Shown here in pieces: positions 1 to 10,877 of a stretch of DNA of 64,000 nt; the stretch's first letter is position 1; every line of letters starts with the position of its first letter. The DNA is from Zingiber officinale. Taxonomy: Eukaryota; Streptophyta; Magnoliopsida; Zingiberales; Zingiberaceae. Under the pieces are notes generated by a model. It had not been told where the DNA came from, made no database searches, and worked only from the letters and a program-made list of their open reading frames with translations. Both the position numbers and the translations under genes were made by a program. The stretch lies in the NCBI RefSeq assembly GCF_018446385.1, contig NC_056004.1, forward strand, positions 24,744,492 through 24,808,491, given 5' to 3'.

Positions 1-458
1 TAATAATAATAAACTATATTACCCCTCTCAGTATTCTTCTTCCTTTTCCCGATCTCGTTTTCCACTTTTTCCTCATCTTCCCATCTCACAATCTCGTCAT
101 GCCACTAATTCGATGCCACGTTTCTCAATCGCCTTGGTGTCACCGCCCTGCTTCGCCGGTAGGGTCGATCCACCACCAGCCGAGCTACCTTCTCCTCCTC
201 AGATCGTCGAGTTCGTCCGGTCATTGTCCTCCCCGAGTGGCTGATCCTCTCGTGGGCAGATTTTTGGCCAAGAGGCGAGATTCGTGCCTTAGCTTTGATC
301 TCCTATTGTCGTACCTCTGTGCATTGCGTCTGCGATCATCGGGTCGTGCTTACTCTAGCCGATCTCTGCCCTAGTGTCGATCGTCGCCACCTGATTGTCA
401 ACGCCGCCTCCATGCTGAAGGCTAGATCTTTGACGCCGTCGATCGAGGGGGAGATGTT
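1..458. other. Left part of the sequence that received the Sirevirus-like element; no gene seen
   Basis: No coding region is convincing here; the short open frames are C+T-rich chance frames. The stretch stops at the 5-bp duplication ATGTT (454-458) and resumes at 7411 after the inserted LTR element, so 1-458 and 7411-7946 were originally contiguous. Because the right part ends in a Harbinger-like terminus, this is probably the interior of a DNA transposon whose left end lies outside the window. That is inference. Confidence 0.4.
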
Positions 459-1807
459 TGTTAGGACCAAAAGTAGCTAGAGGGGGGGGGGTGAATAGCT
501 CGTCGCGTGCTCGTTGCTCGGCGTTGCTTGTTTCTTCAAAGATATGCAGCGGAAAATACAGAAACAAATACACAACGCTAACAAAGTTGGTTTACTTGGT
601 ATCCACCTCACAAGAGGTGACTAGTCCAAGGATCCACACCAACGCACACACCCTCCACTATGAATAAACTCTCCTTTATGGTAACTACCAAAGGCGGAGA
701 AGCCCTACAACACTCTCGATACAAGAAGAAGAAAGGGAAATACAAGTTAAGCAAGAGCTTACAAGATGTGCAGTAAAAAACCCTAACCCTAACTTCTTCC
801 TCTTGCAATAGATCCGCCTCTTGACTTGGAAAGCCTCCAAGAACCTTCAAGAACTGGCGATCACGTGCTTGTAGAGAGCTGTGGAGGAGCTGGCGAAGTG
901 CTGGAATGAATCGGTGAAGTTGTGCCGAAGACAACGTCCGCCTGCGGCTATAAACCCGACGCAACGGTCGGATCCCGATCGATTCAAATGTTCCGAATCG
1001 ATCGGGGAGGCTTTGGATCGATCCACGGATCGATCCAGAGCGCCTCTGTGCTCTGGAAACGCGCCTGGATCGATCCACGGATCGATCCAGCGCTTATCGC
1101 GCGAAGCAGCATCGTCCCGATCGATCGGCTGATCGATCGGGACCTCTGGATCGATCCACGGATCGATCCAGAAGCTCTCTGTTCGCTGGGAAGAATCTGG
1201 ATCGATCCACGGATCGATCCAGCACTTGGTTTTTGCCTAAAACCAAGTCCCAAACCTCCCTAACCAACATCCGGTCAACCTTGACCTGTTGGTACATCAT
1301 GCCTAGCATCTGGTCACTCCCTTGACCTGCCAGGACTCCCCACCAAGTGTCCGGTCAATCCCTTTGACCCACTTGGACTTTTACTCTTCGTGCCAAGTAT
1401 CCGGTCACTCCCTTGACCTACTTGGACTTCCACCAGATGTCTGGTCAACCTTGACCCATCTGGATTTCCTTCCTTGCCAAGTATCCAGTCAATCCTTTGA
1501 CCTACTTGGACTTCCCAACACCAGATGTCCGATCATCCTTGATCCATCTGGATTTCCTTTGCCTGGCTTCACTCACCAGAACTTTCACCTAGCTTCACTC
1601 ACTAAGGTTTTCCATCTGCCTAGCTTCACTCACTAGGACTTCCTTCTGCCTAGCTTGCCAGTTAGGACTTCCCAGTCAAGTATCCGGTCAACCTTGACCT
1701 ACTTGACTCTTCTTCAATCAATATCTTATTGTCAAACATCTAAACCCAAACCAAGACTCAGCTTGGTTGACCAGGTCAACCTTGACCTGAGGGATGTTGC
1801 ACCAACA
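459..1807 (-). repeat. 3' LTR (element sense) of the Sirevirus-like element
   Basis: 1349 bp, matching 6051-7405 base for base over long stretches. It contains a cluster of GATCGATC-based palindromes (1015-1222), a telobox-like AAACCCTAACCCTAA (777-791), and a degenerate array of about 40-bp units built on CCGGTCAACCTTGACC (1268-1700). The open frames inside it are repeated exactly in the other LTR and are not genes. Confidence 0.9.
1015..1222. repeat. Cluster of palindromes in the LTR
   Basis: Four near-identical 24-26 bp inverted repeats with core GGATCGATCCACGGATCG lie near 1015, 1066, 1147 and 1198. A related palindrome, CCCGATCGATCGG...CCGATCGATCGGG type, lies at 1117-1142. The same cluster recurs in the other LTR at about 6613-6820, and weaker versions occur internally at 2694-2852. 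Sirevirus LTRs are known to carry palindromic clusters in their regulatory part; that these are regulatory here is inference. Confidence 0.75.
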
Positions 1808-4160
1808 ATCTCCCCCTTTTTGATGTTTGACAATATCACAATAACACTTACAATACCACATGTAAGTTAGGCTAATCCCATAGCCTCATTCTTCATGCCA
1901 CTAGGTAATGAAAGCATAAGTTAAGCTCTTCATTCTCCCCCTAAGAGGGCAAACTCCCTCTAGGTAATGAAAGCCTAACTTACTCCCTTTCACACGCCCT
2001 TTCATTCTCCCCCTATTGGCACACATCAAACCCCTTACTAATAAAACACATCAACCCATCTTTGGACACACATCAACCGATGCTCCAATTTTGGGCACAC
2101 TTCAACAACTCCATTTGTTGAAGACTCTCCCCCTGAAGAGTTGCTCATCGTTGTTCACAACTTCACTCGTTGTGATCAACTCGATACTGAAGGTCCCATA
2201 CCCTTCATTATCCTTACACCTACATTCTCCCTCAATGTAGGCAAATGCCCATCCCTGAGCATTATCCTTTGAAACCTCTGAACAATGAGGATATCCACTC
2301 CCCATTTCCAACCCATGCTCAACCTTGAGCATATTCTTAACAGAAGGTTAACCACCTTCCAAGGTTCATGAAAAATAGTTTTCATGCCTTTAAAGAGTCC
2401 CTCCCCCTAAAGACATGGTGGTAACTTCTGTCATTGCACCAACAATGACTTGGAATCCCTAAATCTTTAGGAAACCCAATTGTAGAAGTTTTGAGGTTCA
2501 AATATTCAAAATTTGAAACAAACCTCAACCTAAACTTCAACTTAGCTTTCCTTAACCAATCCATCCTTGTTTTCACATGAAAACACCCTTTTTATGTATA
2601 CAAATGTATTTTGAGGGTTTGGAATGGTTACCTAGACTAAAATAGGTTCAAATATGCTGAAATCAAGCTTTCCCAGCCAAAATCAGCAACTTGGATCGAT
2701 TGGAGTTGGGTTCCAATCGATTGAACCTTGCGGAATCGATCCACTGATCGATTCAGACTACCTGGATCGATCGGTTCTGCTCGTGAGATTTGTCTTCTGA
2801 ATCGATCCATGGATCGATTCAGGCACTCCAATCGATCCATGGATCGATCGGAGCTCTGATAGTTGCTGAAATTCCATTTCAGTCAACTTCAGAAACCCCT
2901 AGAAAATTCTACAAAAATCCAAAAATTATGAAATTTCGTGTAGACATTATTTAGGGCATACTTAATCAAGGAAAAATAGTTTTCTATGAAAATACTTCAT
3001 ATTTTCAAATATTGACACAAACTTGAAAACTTGCAAAAACTTTAGTGTTTTCTTCAAGTTTGTGTCTAACTATTCAATGGTGATTACTATCAAAAGATAG
3101 CCTTCACCAAGGTTTTCCAAAAACATTTTGAAAACATTTTCAAAACCAATATCCCATCATATTCCTTGGGCATAATGCACATGACTTGTACATTAGCTTT
3201 CCCAATGATGGGAACACACATATCTATGTGTTTTGATGAAACTAGAACTCAAAAGAATGTACTAAAACAACATCTTGAGTTTTATTCATCATCCTAACAT
3301 CTCACTTGTATCTAATGTGCACTAAAACACATACAAGTCATCTTATAGGTCTTTGTGAGATGTAGATTTTGGTTTTGCCCTAATCTAGGGATCATGCATA
3401 TCTATCTAGGCATTTTGAGTGGTAAACATCCACCAAGGATGTCACTTGTTAATAAGTGTTGTTAAATGTCATTTGTCCTTAATTACAAGGAATTAAACTA
3501 ATGCATGATAATGTTATGGCATACATCAAAATAAAATAACTTTCAAAAGAAAGATATCCTATAACTACATGATGTATGAATGACATGACATGGTATTTTT
3601 GTATTTTCATAATAAGTCATGAATGCAAAAATAGACATGATGTCATGGCATATGATGGGCAAACAATCATGGCAAGATTTAGCATAAATAAAATATACCT
3701 AGATTAACTATCTAAGTATCCTTAAAACCTTAGCTAAACTTACAACTTAAACCTAGATTGCCCTAAAGTGCTTCAAGAAAATGCCAAAACCTAAATTGGC
3801 ATTTCTAATTCCCTTGATTAATTTTATGCCAGTCAAAATTAAGCATTTTCCTCAAATGTTGGCATATTTCATTTTCTTCCACAAGAGTAGCACTTTTAAG
3901 TTAAGGCCCGGATTGCCTTAAATTTCCAAGAGAATACCAAAAACCCAACTTGGTATTTCTCAAGGTTATCCCAATTTGTGCCAATTTAAGATAAAATCAA
4001 TTTTTCACCACTAGGCACATTTTACTCTTTCAAGGAGTAAATAATAGTTCCATTTCATTTTCAAAGGTTAACAAAAACCTTGAAAATGCTCCTTGAGTGT
4101 CAATTTCCTCAAAGTTGGGTTAACTACCCTTCTAATCGGAGTTGACACTCTCTAACCCAT
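1808..4160 (-). other. Non-coding 3' interior of the Sirevirus-like element
   Basis: 2.35 kb between the end of gag and the 3' LTR. I see no pol domain in any frame. The stretch is AT-rich, carries repeated CTCCCCCT tracts close to the LTR and a second group of GATCGAT palindromes (2694-2852). The gag frame ends in a motif that in related elements directly precedes the protease, so pol appears to have been removed cleanly between gag and this region. Confidence 0.7.
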
Positions 4161-5975
4161 TTATGGGGTAGAGAAGATGCTCCTAGGAACCCAACACCTA
4201 TTGGTGCTCCTTGGATGCTCTAGGTACTCACTAGGGATAACTTCCCTAGATACCTTCCTTGTGACCTTGTTGGGCTTCTTAGAAGCCTTGGTCACATTTT
4301 CTAGGTCAACCCTAGGGATAGCCTCCCTTGTGACCTTGTTAGTGACTTTCTTAGACTTCTTAGAAGTCTTAGTCACTTTGGTTGCAAAAATACTCTTAGG
4401 GATGACTTCCCTAGTATTCTTGACTTGACCACTAGACCTAGGGTTTGTTCCATAACTATATGGAACCCTATGATAGCTAGGTACATCCTTCTTAGCCTTT
4501 GGTTTGTATCCCAAACCTTTATGGCCGTTGGATGACCTTTGTGCTCCTAGCCCTAGGTTTTGCTCATTTTGCCCTTTTAGGATATTTTCCATCCTTTTTA
4601 GGGTCTTTTCCATTTTATCAAGTCTTGACCTCAAGACTTGATTTTCTATCATTAAATCCTTAGTATTTGGTTTTTCATTAAGTCCATGAGCATTTTGGTT
4701 TCTAGGCTTGTATCTAAAATCCTTAGAGTTATTGCCTAGATTTTTACCTACATTCCTAACCTTAGGTGTAGTAGTTTTAGCATGAAGAGCTACATGTTTT
4801 TCCTTAATGCTATCATGCTTCCGATGTTCATGGTAAATAGCATTGAAATGATATAAATTTGACCTAGCATGTTTTTTACCATAACGTAAAGGGGTAGGCT
4901 CAATAAATGTTACCTTCTTCTTTACCTTGGAGGCTCCCCCTTGACTAGTGCCTCCTTGAGCCTTGACCATCTTCTTCCCCTTGGGGCATTGACTACGGTA
5001 ATGCCCCTTTTGATTGCAAGAGAAGCATATAATATGCTCCTTGCTCTTCTTTGTGTTGGGGATGGTCTCCTTGGGCTTCACCTTGCCCTTTTGTGCCACT
5101 TGGCCCTTCTTCTTGGCCAATTTAGGGCACTTGCTCTTGTAGTGCCCACTTTCCCTACACTCAAAACATATTATATGATTTTTATTTTTAATTGAAATAT
5201 TTATACCTTCTTGTGTAGGGAAGACACTTGTTCCGGATGTAGAAGCTTCTCCATTTGATTTTTCTTGACTTGTGGAGGTAGAAGCTTCTTCCTCCTCTTC
5301 TTCTCTTGACCCGGATGTAGAAGCTTCTCCTTCTTCTTGATCCGGTGTCTCCAAGGATTGCTCCCTCTCAATCCTAGAGGTGGAGGCTTCATCATCTTGA
5401 ATATGAAACAAGAAGTATGCTCCCTCCTTGTTCCCTTCGTTGCATTCCCTTGAGGATGAGGCTTCTTGGATTTCCTCTTCTTCGGAGGTTGAGCATCTCT
5501 CAACCTCGGAATCCTCCTCTTGGTCTTGCTCCAAAGAGTCACCCTCTCTGGATTCTTCATGATCTTGTACAGTGGAGGGGATCTCTTCATGAAGCTTGGC
5601 CAATTTGCTCCATAGATCCTTTGCATCTTCAAATTCTCCAATTTTGCAAAGGATGGTGCTTGGCAATAAATTGACCAAAAGCTTGGTCACTTTGTCATTG
5701 GCCTCGCACCTTTGGATTTGCTCCGAGCTCCATTTGCTTTTCTTGAGAAGCTTGCCCTTGGAGTTTGTTGGAGCTTCGAAGCCTTCCATTAGAGCAAACC
5801 ATTGCTCTATCTCCATCATAAGAAAATTTTCGATTCTTGATTTCCAAGAATCGAAACTCGTGGAAGTGTATGGTGGAGCCACCCTTGTGTCAAATCCAAG
5901 TCCATCTTGGAATTGCATCTTGAAGTTGAGCTTGATAAAGTCTTGAACTTGAAGAATTTGCTCCAACTTCTTCAC
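4161..5975 (-). CDS. gag: Copia-type gag polyprotein with two CCHC zinc knuckles
   Basis: 604 codons, uninterrupted. Residues about 25-135 form a copia gag domain of the DUF4219/UBN2 type (SFDSWKSRIENFLM near the start, EDAKDLWSKLAKLHEE near its end). Residues about 140-260 are highly acidic with repeated EASTS segments. Two zinc knuckles follow: CFECRESGHYKSKC (about 268) and CFSCNQKGHYRSQC (about 314). The C-terminal part is basic and has three copies of a TKxSKKxxKVTxKVxREVIP-like repeat. The end, CWVPRSIFSTP, resembles the junction before protease in related elements, but a stop follows and no pol exists. The start lies 62 bp inside the primer-binding site, as expected for gag. It would form the virus-like particle; intactness suggests recent activity. 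Confidence 0.85.
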   Translation of the reverse strand: MKKLEQILQVQDFIKLNFKMQFQDGLGFDTRVAPPYTSTSFDSWKSRIENFLMMEIEQWFALMEGFEAPTNSKGKLLKKSKWSSEQIQRCEANDKVTKLLVNLLPSTILCKIGEFEDAKDLWSKLAKLHEEIPSTVQDHEESREGDSLEQDQEEDSEVERCSTSEEEEIQEASSSRECNEGNKEGAYFLFHIQDDEASTSRIEREQSLETPDQEEGEASTSGSREEEEEEASTSTSQEKSNGEASTSGTSVFPTQEGINISIKNKNHIICFECRESGHYKSKCPKLAKKKGQVAQKGKVKPKETIPNTKKSKEHIICFSCNQKGHYRSQCPKGKKMVKAQGGTSQGGASKVKKKVTFIEPTPLRYGKKHARSNLYHFNAIYHEHRKHDSIKEKHVALHAKTTTPKVRNVGKNLGNNSKDFRYKPRNQNAHGLNEKPNTKDLMIENQVLRSRLDKMEKTLKRMENILKGQNEQNLGLGAQRSSNGHKGLGYKPKAKKDVPSYHRVPYSYGTNPRSSGQVKNTREVIPKSIFATKVTKTSKKSKKVTNKVTREAIPRVDLENVTKASKKPNKVTRKVSREVIPSEYLEHPRSTNRCWVPRSIFSTP

Positions 5976-6036
5976 CCTCTAGCTTTTCTTGTTATGCTTG
6001 ACCCTTCCGGCGATGATTCCGGTGAAGAGCGGCCTT

Positions 6037-6050
6037 GCTCTGATACCACT
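6037..6050 (-). other. Primer-binding site (initiator tRNA-Met type)
   Basis: On the minus strand AGTGGTATCAGAGC follows directly after the 5' LTR end CCTAACA. This matches the 3' end of initiator tRNA-Met, the usual primer for plant copia elements, and it fixes the orientation. Confidence 0.9.
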
Positions 6051-7405
6051 TGTTAGGACCAAAAGTAGCTAGAGGGGGGTGAATAGCTCGTCGCGTGCTC
6101 GTTGCTCGGCGTTGCTTGGCGTTGCTTGTTTCTTCAAAGATATGCAGCGGAAAATACAGAAACAAATACACAACGCTAACAAAGTTGGTTTACTTGGTAT
6201 CCACCTCACAAGAGGTGACTAGTCCAAGGATCCACACCAACGCACACACCCTCCACTATGAATAAACTCTCCTTTATGGTAACTACCAAAGGCGGAGAAG
6301 CCCTACAACACTCTCGATACAAGAAGAAGAAAGGGAAATACAAGTTAAGCAAGAGCTTACAAGATGTGCAGTAAAAAACCCTAACCCTAACTTCTTCCTC
6401 TTGCAATAGATCCGCCTCTTGACTTGGAAAGCCTCCAAGAACCTTCAAGAACTGGCGATCACGTGCTTGTAGAGAGCTGTGGAGGAGCTGGCGAAGTGCT
6501 GGAATGAATCGGTGAAGTTGTGCCGAAGACAACGTCCGCCTGCGGCTATAAACCCGACGCAACGGTCGGATCCCGATCGATTCAAATGTTCCGAATCGAT
6601 CGGGGAGGCTTTGGATCGATCCACGGATCGATCCAGAGCGCCTCTGTGCTCTGGAAACGCGCCTGGATCGATCCACGGATCGATCCAGCGCTTATCGCGC
6701 GAAGCAGCATCGTCCCGATCGATCGGCTGATCGATCGGGACCTCTGGATCGATCCACGGATCGATCCAGAAGCTCTCTGTTCGCTGGGAAGAATCTGGAT
6801 CGATCCACGGATCGATCCAGCACTTGGTTTTTGCCTAAAACCAAGTCCCAAACCTCCCTAACCAACATCCGGTCAACCTTGACCTGTTGGTACATCATGC
6901 CTAGCATCTGGTCACTCCCTTGACCTGCCAGGACTCCCCACCAAGTGTCCGGTCAATCCCTTTGACCCACTTGGACTTTTACTCTTCGTGCCAAGTATCC
7001 GGTCACTCCCTTGACCTACTTGGACTTCCACCAGATGTCTGGTCAACCTTGACCCATCTGGATTTCCTTCCTTGCCAAGTATCCAGTCAATCCTTTGACC
7101 TACTTGGACTTCCCAACGCCAGATGTCCGATCATCCTTGATCCATCTGGATTTCCTTTGCCTGGCTTCACTCACCAGAACTTTCACCTAGCTTCACTCAC
7201 TAAGGTTTTCCATCTGCCTAGCTTCACTCACTAGGACTTCCTTCTGCCTAGCTTGCCAGTTAGGACTTCCCAGTCAAGTATCCGGTCAACCTTGACCTAC
7301 TTGACTCTTCTTCAATCAATATCTTATTGTCAAACATCTAAACCCAAACCAAGACTCAGCTTGGTTGACCAGGTCAACCTTGACCTGAGGGATGTTGCAC
7401 CAACA
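6051..7405 (-). repeat. 5' LTR (element sense) of the Sirevirus-like element
   Basis: 1355 bp direct repeat of 459-1807. Differences that I can see are a shorter G-run, an extra GGCGTTGCTT copy near 6117 and a few substitutions (for example near 7117). The high identity argues for a young insertion. Confidence 0.9.
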
Positions 7406-7410
7406 ATGTT

Positions 7411-7946
7411 GATCTCCTCCTGTGCCCTAGCTTACATCGTTGGTGCCAGAGTTTCAAGAGTGAGCTAGCCATTTGAATCCTCCTCTTTTCTAAGTTCCCC
7501 GAGCTGCAACGATGAGACTCCTGACTCCTTACTTTTGCCACACTGCCAGTCTTTGTGGAAGTGGAGTCGCGGCCAACCAATGCCAGATCTGGACCTTCGT
7601 TGGTTGCTCAGGGGAAAAAATAGCCGCGGCCATCCGATGCCAGATCTGGACCCTCGCACCGCGCATACCCGTGGACAAGATGGTTGAAGGCGGAGACGGT
7701 AAGGGCGCCGACCTTGAGGAAAGTCGCATGTGATTCGAAGGGTAATTTTGGGAAAAAAATATTGATAACCCCGGAATCGTAGAAAACCTAAGATTTCCAA
7801 GGTTTTGTGATTCCTGGTTCTATTCCCTAATTACTGATGTGGTGGGAATGTTGCATCACCAGGAATCACCAATTACTTAAACCAAACAAGATTATCGTTG
7901 ATAACCAACCAAGGTTATCAGCGATAACCCCGAACCAAACACGCCC
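7411..7946. mobile_element. Right end of a Harbinger-like DNA element inserted in a copia integrase
   Basis: The stretch ends ...CCAAACACGCCC, the mirror of the GGGCGTGTTTGG termini common in plant PIF/Harbinger and related MITEs, followed by TTA (7947-7949), the typical 3-bp target site. Directly after it the copia integrase resumes on the minus strand in the Asn-Gly-Val-Ala-Glu-Arg-Lys-Asn region. The subterminal part has GATAACC repeats (7754-7936). A 25-bp-scale duplication containing ATGCCAGATCTGGACC occurs at about 7579 and 7638. The left terminus lies outside the window, so the class is not proven. Confidence 0.5.
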
Positions 7947-7949
7947 TTA

Positions 7950-8919
7950 GTGTCTGATTTTTACGTTCGGCGACATCATTCGATTAAGGCGAGTAAGGTG
8001 TCATTTTCTGAAGGATAATGCCAGATTCTGAACAAAACTCATCAAATGGTGCATCATATTCTCTACCTCTATCGCTACGAATTATTTTAATTCGTTTATC
8101 AAGTTGATTCTCAACTTCTGTTTTATAGGTTTTGAAGGCTTCTAAGGCTTGGTCTTTACTTCTTAAAAGAAAGACATAACAGAACCTGGTGTAGTCATCG
8201 ATAAAAGTAATAAAATACTTTTTACCTCCTCCAGTTTGCATTAATTTTAAGTCACATAGATCACTATGTATTAACTCTAGAGGAGTCGTTGACCTTTCCA
8301 TCGAATGAAAAGGTAGTCTCATCATTTTTGCTTCTACACACACTTCACATTTTTGTGTTTCATCCACATTGGCATTTAGTAATAAATTTAACTTGACGAG
8401 ATGTTTCAGAGTATTATTGTTGGCATGCCCAAATCGATCATGCCATAAATTAAAACACTCAACAACGTAGCTAGAAACTTTTATTTTATTACCATCAAAA
8501 TCATGATGTATAGTCATTACAACCATTTTGAAAAGACTCTGTTCTAAGTACCCCTTACCTATGAAGACACCATTCTTCGTAAGTACACAGTTATTTGACT
8601 GGAATACTAGTCTGAAATCGACTTTAACAAGTGTTGATCCAGAAACTAGGTTCTTCCTGATGTTGGGAACATGGAGCATATCAATGAGCATTAGCTCTTT
8701 CCCAGACGTCATTTTTAGAACAACTTTCCTGAGTTCGACAATCGGAGATGTCGTGGAATTGCCCATATAGAACTTTCTTCCACTTATCAGAGTATACTTG
8801 GAGAACACCGCCTTATCAGAACAGATATAACGTGTTACTCCAGTATTGATCCACCACTGCTTAGGGTTGTCCATTACCATGTTGGCTTCAAACACGACCG
8901 CAGTGAGATCCAATTCCAT
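7950..8919 (-). pseudogene. pol: Copia pol fragment: protease, GAG-pre-integrase, integrase core
   Basis: An open stretch of 311 codons. It starts with a protease whose active-site region reads WWINTGVTRYIC, where copia elements normally have Asp-Ser-Gly; the catalytic Asp is Asn here, so it is dead. The GAG-pre-integrase zinc-binding part follows (LWHDRFGHANNNTLKHL ... KCEVCVEAK), then the integrase core (LIHSDLCDL, FITFIDDYTRFCYVF, RSDRGREYDAPF). At 7984 a CAA-to-TAA type stop interrupts it, after which SNDVAERKNQT is still readable to 7950, where a Harbinger-like end begins. Confidence 0.85.
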
Positions 8920-8923
8920 GTCG

Positions 8924-9892
8924 TTAGAAGTTGCAACCTGATTCGCAGCATCCTTCTGACTCTTGGTTGGTTTCTTCGGGTGTTTGCAATCTTAACATGT
9001 GTCCTGGCTTTCCATAGTTGTAGCATGTGCCCTTAAATTTCTTGCCTTGAGCCTTCTTTTTGGATTTCTTTGGCTTTTTGGCGTTTGGCTCAGCCAGGTT
9101 GGACATCTCGTTGATTACCCACTTCGTTCCTCTAGAGTCGGATAACTTTCGATTATCTTCCTCTATTCGGAGCCTCAAGATTAGGTCTTCAAGTCTCATC
9201 TCTTTTTGCTTGTGCTTCAAGTAATTTTTGAAATCCTTCCACGGCAGAGGGAGTTTCTTGATTACTGAGGCTACTTTGAACGACTCGTTCAGCTTCATGC
9301 CTTTGACATGTAGATCATGCAGTATTAGTTACATGTCTTGGACTTGAGATGTCAAGCTCTTGGAATCCATCATTTTGAAATCTAAAAACTATCCGACGAT
9401 AAATTTCTTCAATCTGGCATTTTCGGTTTTGTATTTCTTTTCAAGTGAATTCCACAGAGATTTTGTCGTTTCCATCGAACAATATACTTTATACAACGTA
9501 TTGTCCAATACGTTGAGAACGTAGTTGCAACATAGGAAATCTCCGTGTCATCACGTATCGCATGCAACCTTACTATTAGACTCACCTTCCATAGCAGCCA
9601 GCGGGTCTTCATGCAAAAACAATACAAGGTTTAGCGTTGTCAGGTAGAACATCATCTTTTGCTGCTATCGTTTGAAGTCGGTTCTGTTGAACTTCTCTGG
9701 CTTTTCTCTATGTGGAATGGCGATCGAACCGTCGTTGATCCCAGCCATCAGTTTGCACACTATCGTTTTATGATTGTTAGGTCTTGAATGAGCTCGTGCT
9801 TGTAGTCGCTTTACGACTGTCGGCACTTTCGGGGACTGCCACCGAGAGGATGCAAACTGATATTGGATATCTTTGAGGTTAGTATTCAACAC
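8924..9892 (-). pseudogene. gag: Copia gag remnant
   Basis: Three disjoint frames together cover a copia gag. 9665-9892 has HREKPEKFNRTDFKR, the typical gag start. 9409-9627 is a shifted middle part. 8924-9298 has IKKLPLPWKDFKNYLKHKQ, EDLILRLRIEEDNR and a damaged zinc knuckle (CYNYGKPGHMLRL, second and last Cys lost). At least two frameshifts separate the parts. The same gag type recurs, also broken, at about 51230-52000. Confidence 0.8.
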
Positions 9893-9964
9893 TATCTCTG
9901 TAAAATAATATTGCTTCGCTACAGGTGCTTATATATAACAACAATTCGTTTCCCAAGATACAAC

Positions 9965-10877
9965 GACGTTATCTCGAAATAGCAGCACTTCAAATTTTGA
10001 AACCGACGAACCTTCTCATAGGCTTTTTGGACTCCGAATGCAAAAGATGGGATGAATGAATTGATTTGCTTTTCTCTTATACTCTTTTTCTATGTTTTTT
10101 TCCAGCATCTGGAGGGTTTTATTTATAGAGAAAAAGAGGCGAGGTACCTTTTGGTGAGAATCAGATAGCCCTTGATATGAGCCTTTAGATTTGAAGGGTT
10201 GTAACCCTTTAGATCGTCTTTTAATCTCAGATGCCATATTAACTCATTCAATCTGACGCTTCATATGAGCTCTGGTAGTCAATGGTCAGATTACGACTCT
10301 TCGTGATCAACGCTCCAAATTGTGTCACTTATGATCCATCACCCTCTTTTATCCAATGGTTGTCATTCATTTTACTCAGTCATATCTCCCTCTCCCGTGC
10401 CACATAGGCACATGACACGTCATTCAAGTGTCATGTCATCATCACCTGGAGCATAAATTTAAGCTCCTCAATACGAAGTGCAAAGTGCGCCAACAAAGTG
10501 CCCATTGCGTGCATACGCATGTGCGGGCAGCAGGCTCCCAGGTGTGAGCACATACTCGCCCATGGGAAGAGAGCACCTGTGCTTTTTGTGTTAACTCCAT
10601 TAACACAACAGTACTTATAAGGAAACAGTCACTCTTGGAATTTTTAGATGTGAGACTATTCTCCATGTACTTTCTTAGCGCTATTTTGGGCTTAACTTTA
10701 AATAATTAATTTCTCATTCACCCATAATCGATTTTGAGCAAATTAATAGTCTAGATTCATCTACGTGAAACGTAGATTTCGATTTAAAAGTCAATTCTAA
10801 TTTCCATCGATTGATGGCACCTCAATTTTTTCTTACAAAACTATATTAGTTATTTTAAGACCCAATATCCAACAATT
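9965..10877 (-). repeat. Probable 5' LTR of the decayed copia element
   Basis: Upstream of gag. The minus strand begins TGTTGGATATTGGGTC at 10877, a normal LTR start, and holds a TATA-box-like CTATAAATA at 10120-10128. No partner LTR lies in the window and I could not find a clear primer-binding site, so the inner boundary is approximate. Confidence 0.4.

Larger units (their letters stand above)
459..7405 (-). mobile_element. Non-autonomous Sirevirus-like Ty1/copia LTR retrotransposon, gag only
   Basis: Two direct LTRs (459-1807 and 6051-7405) are nearly identical and start TGTT / end AACA. The flanking 5-bp duplication is perfect: ATGTT at 454-458 and 7406-7410. A tRNA-Met type primer-binding site (TGGTATCAGAGC on the minus strand) abuts the right LTR, and a purine tract abuts the left LTR, so transcription runs right to left. 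The interior (4.2 kb) encodes one long gag and no protease, integrase, RT or RNase H. Several CTCCCCCT tracts (near 1812, 1935, 2006, 2129, 2402), purine-rich on the coding strand, resemble the multiple polypurine tracts known from Sireviruses. LTRs differ mainly by a G-run length and a 10-bp duplication, so insertion is recent. It must borrow pol from another element. Confidence 0.9.
7950..10877 (-). mobile_element. Decayed Ty1/copia element, 5' half
   Basis: Reading right to left: a probable LTR (about 9965-10877), a frame-broken gag (9892-8924) and pol up to the integrase (8919-7950), where a DNA transposon interrupts it. Reverse transcriptase and RNase H are expected beyond the left edge of the window. 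Several stops and frameshifts show that the copy is old. Confidence 0.8.

Noticed and set aside
777-791. Interstitial telomere
   Set aside because: Only two repeat units, present in both LTRs; a promoter-type telobox and not a telomere relic.
608-1309. Overlapping open frames repeated exactly at 6206-6907
   Set aside because: They lie in the two LTRs and read through palindromes and tandem repeats (repeated DRSVDRS and GSIRGSIQ strings); not genes.
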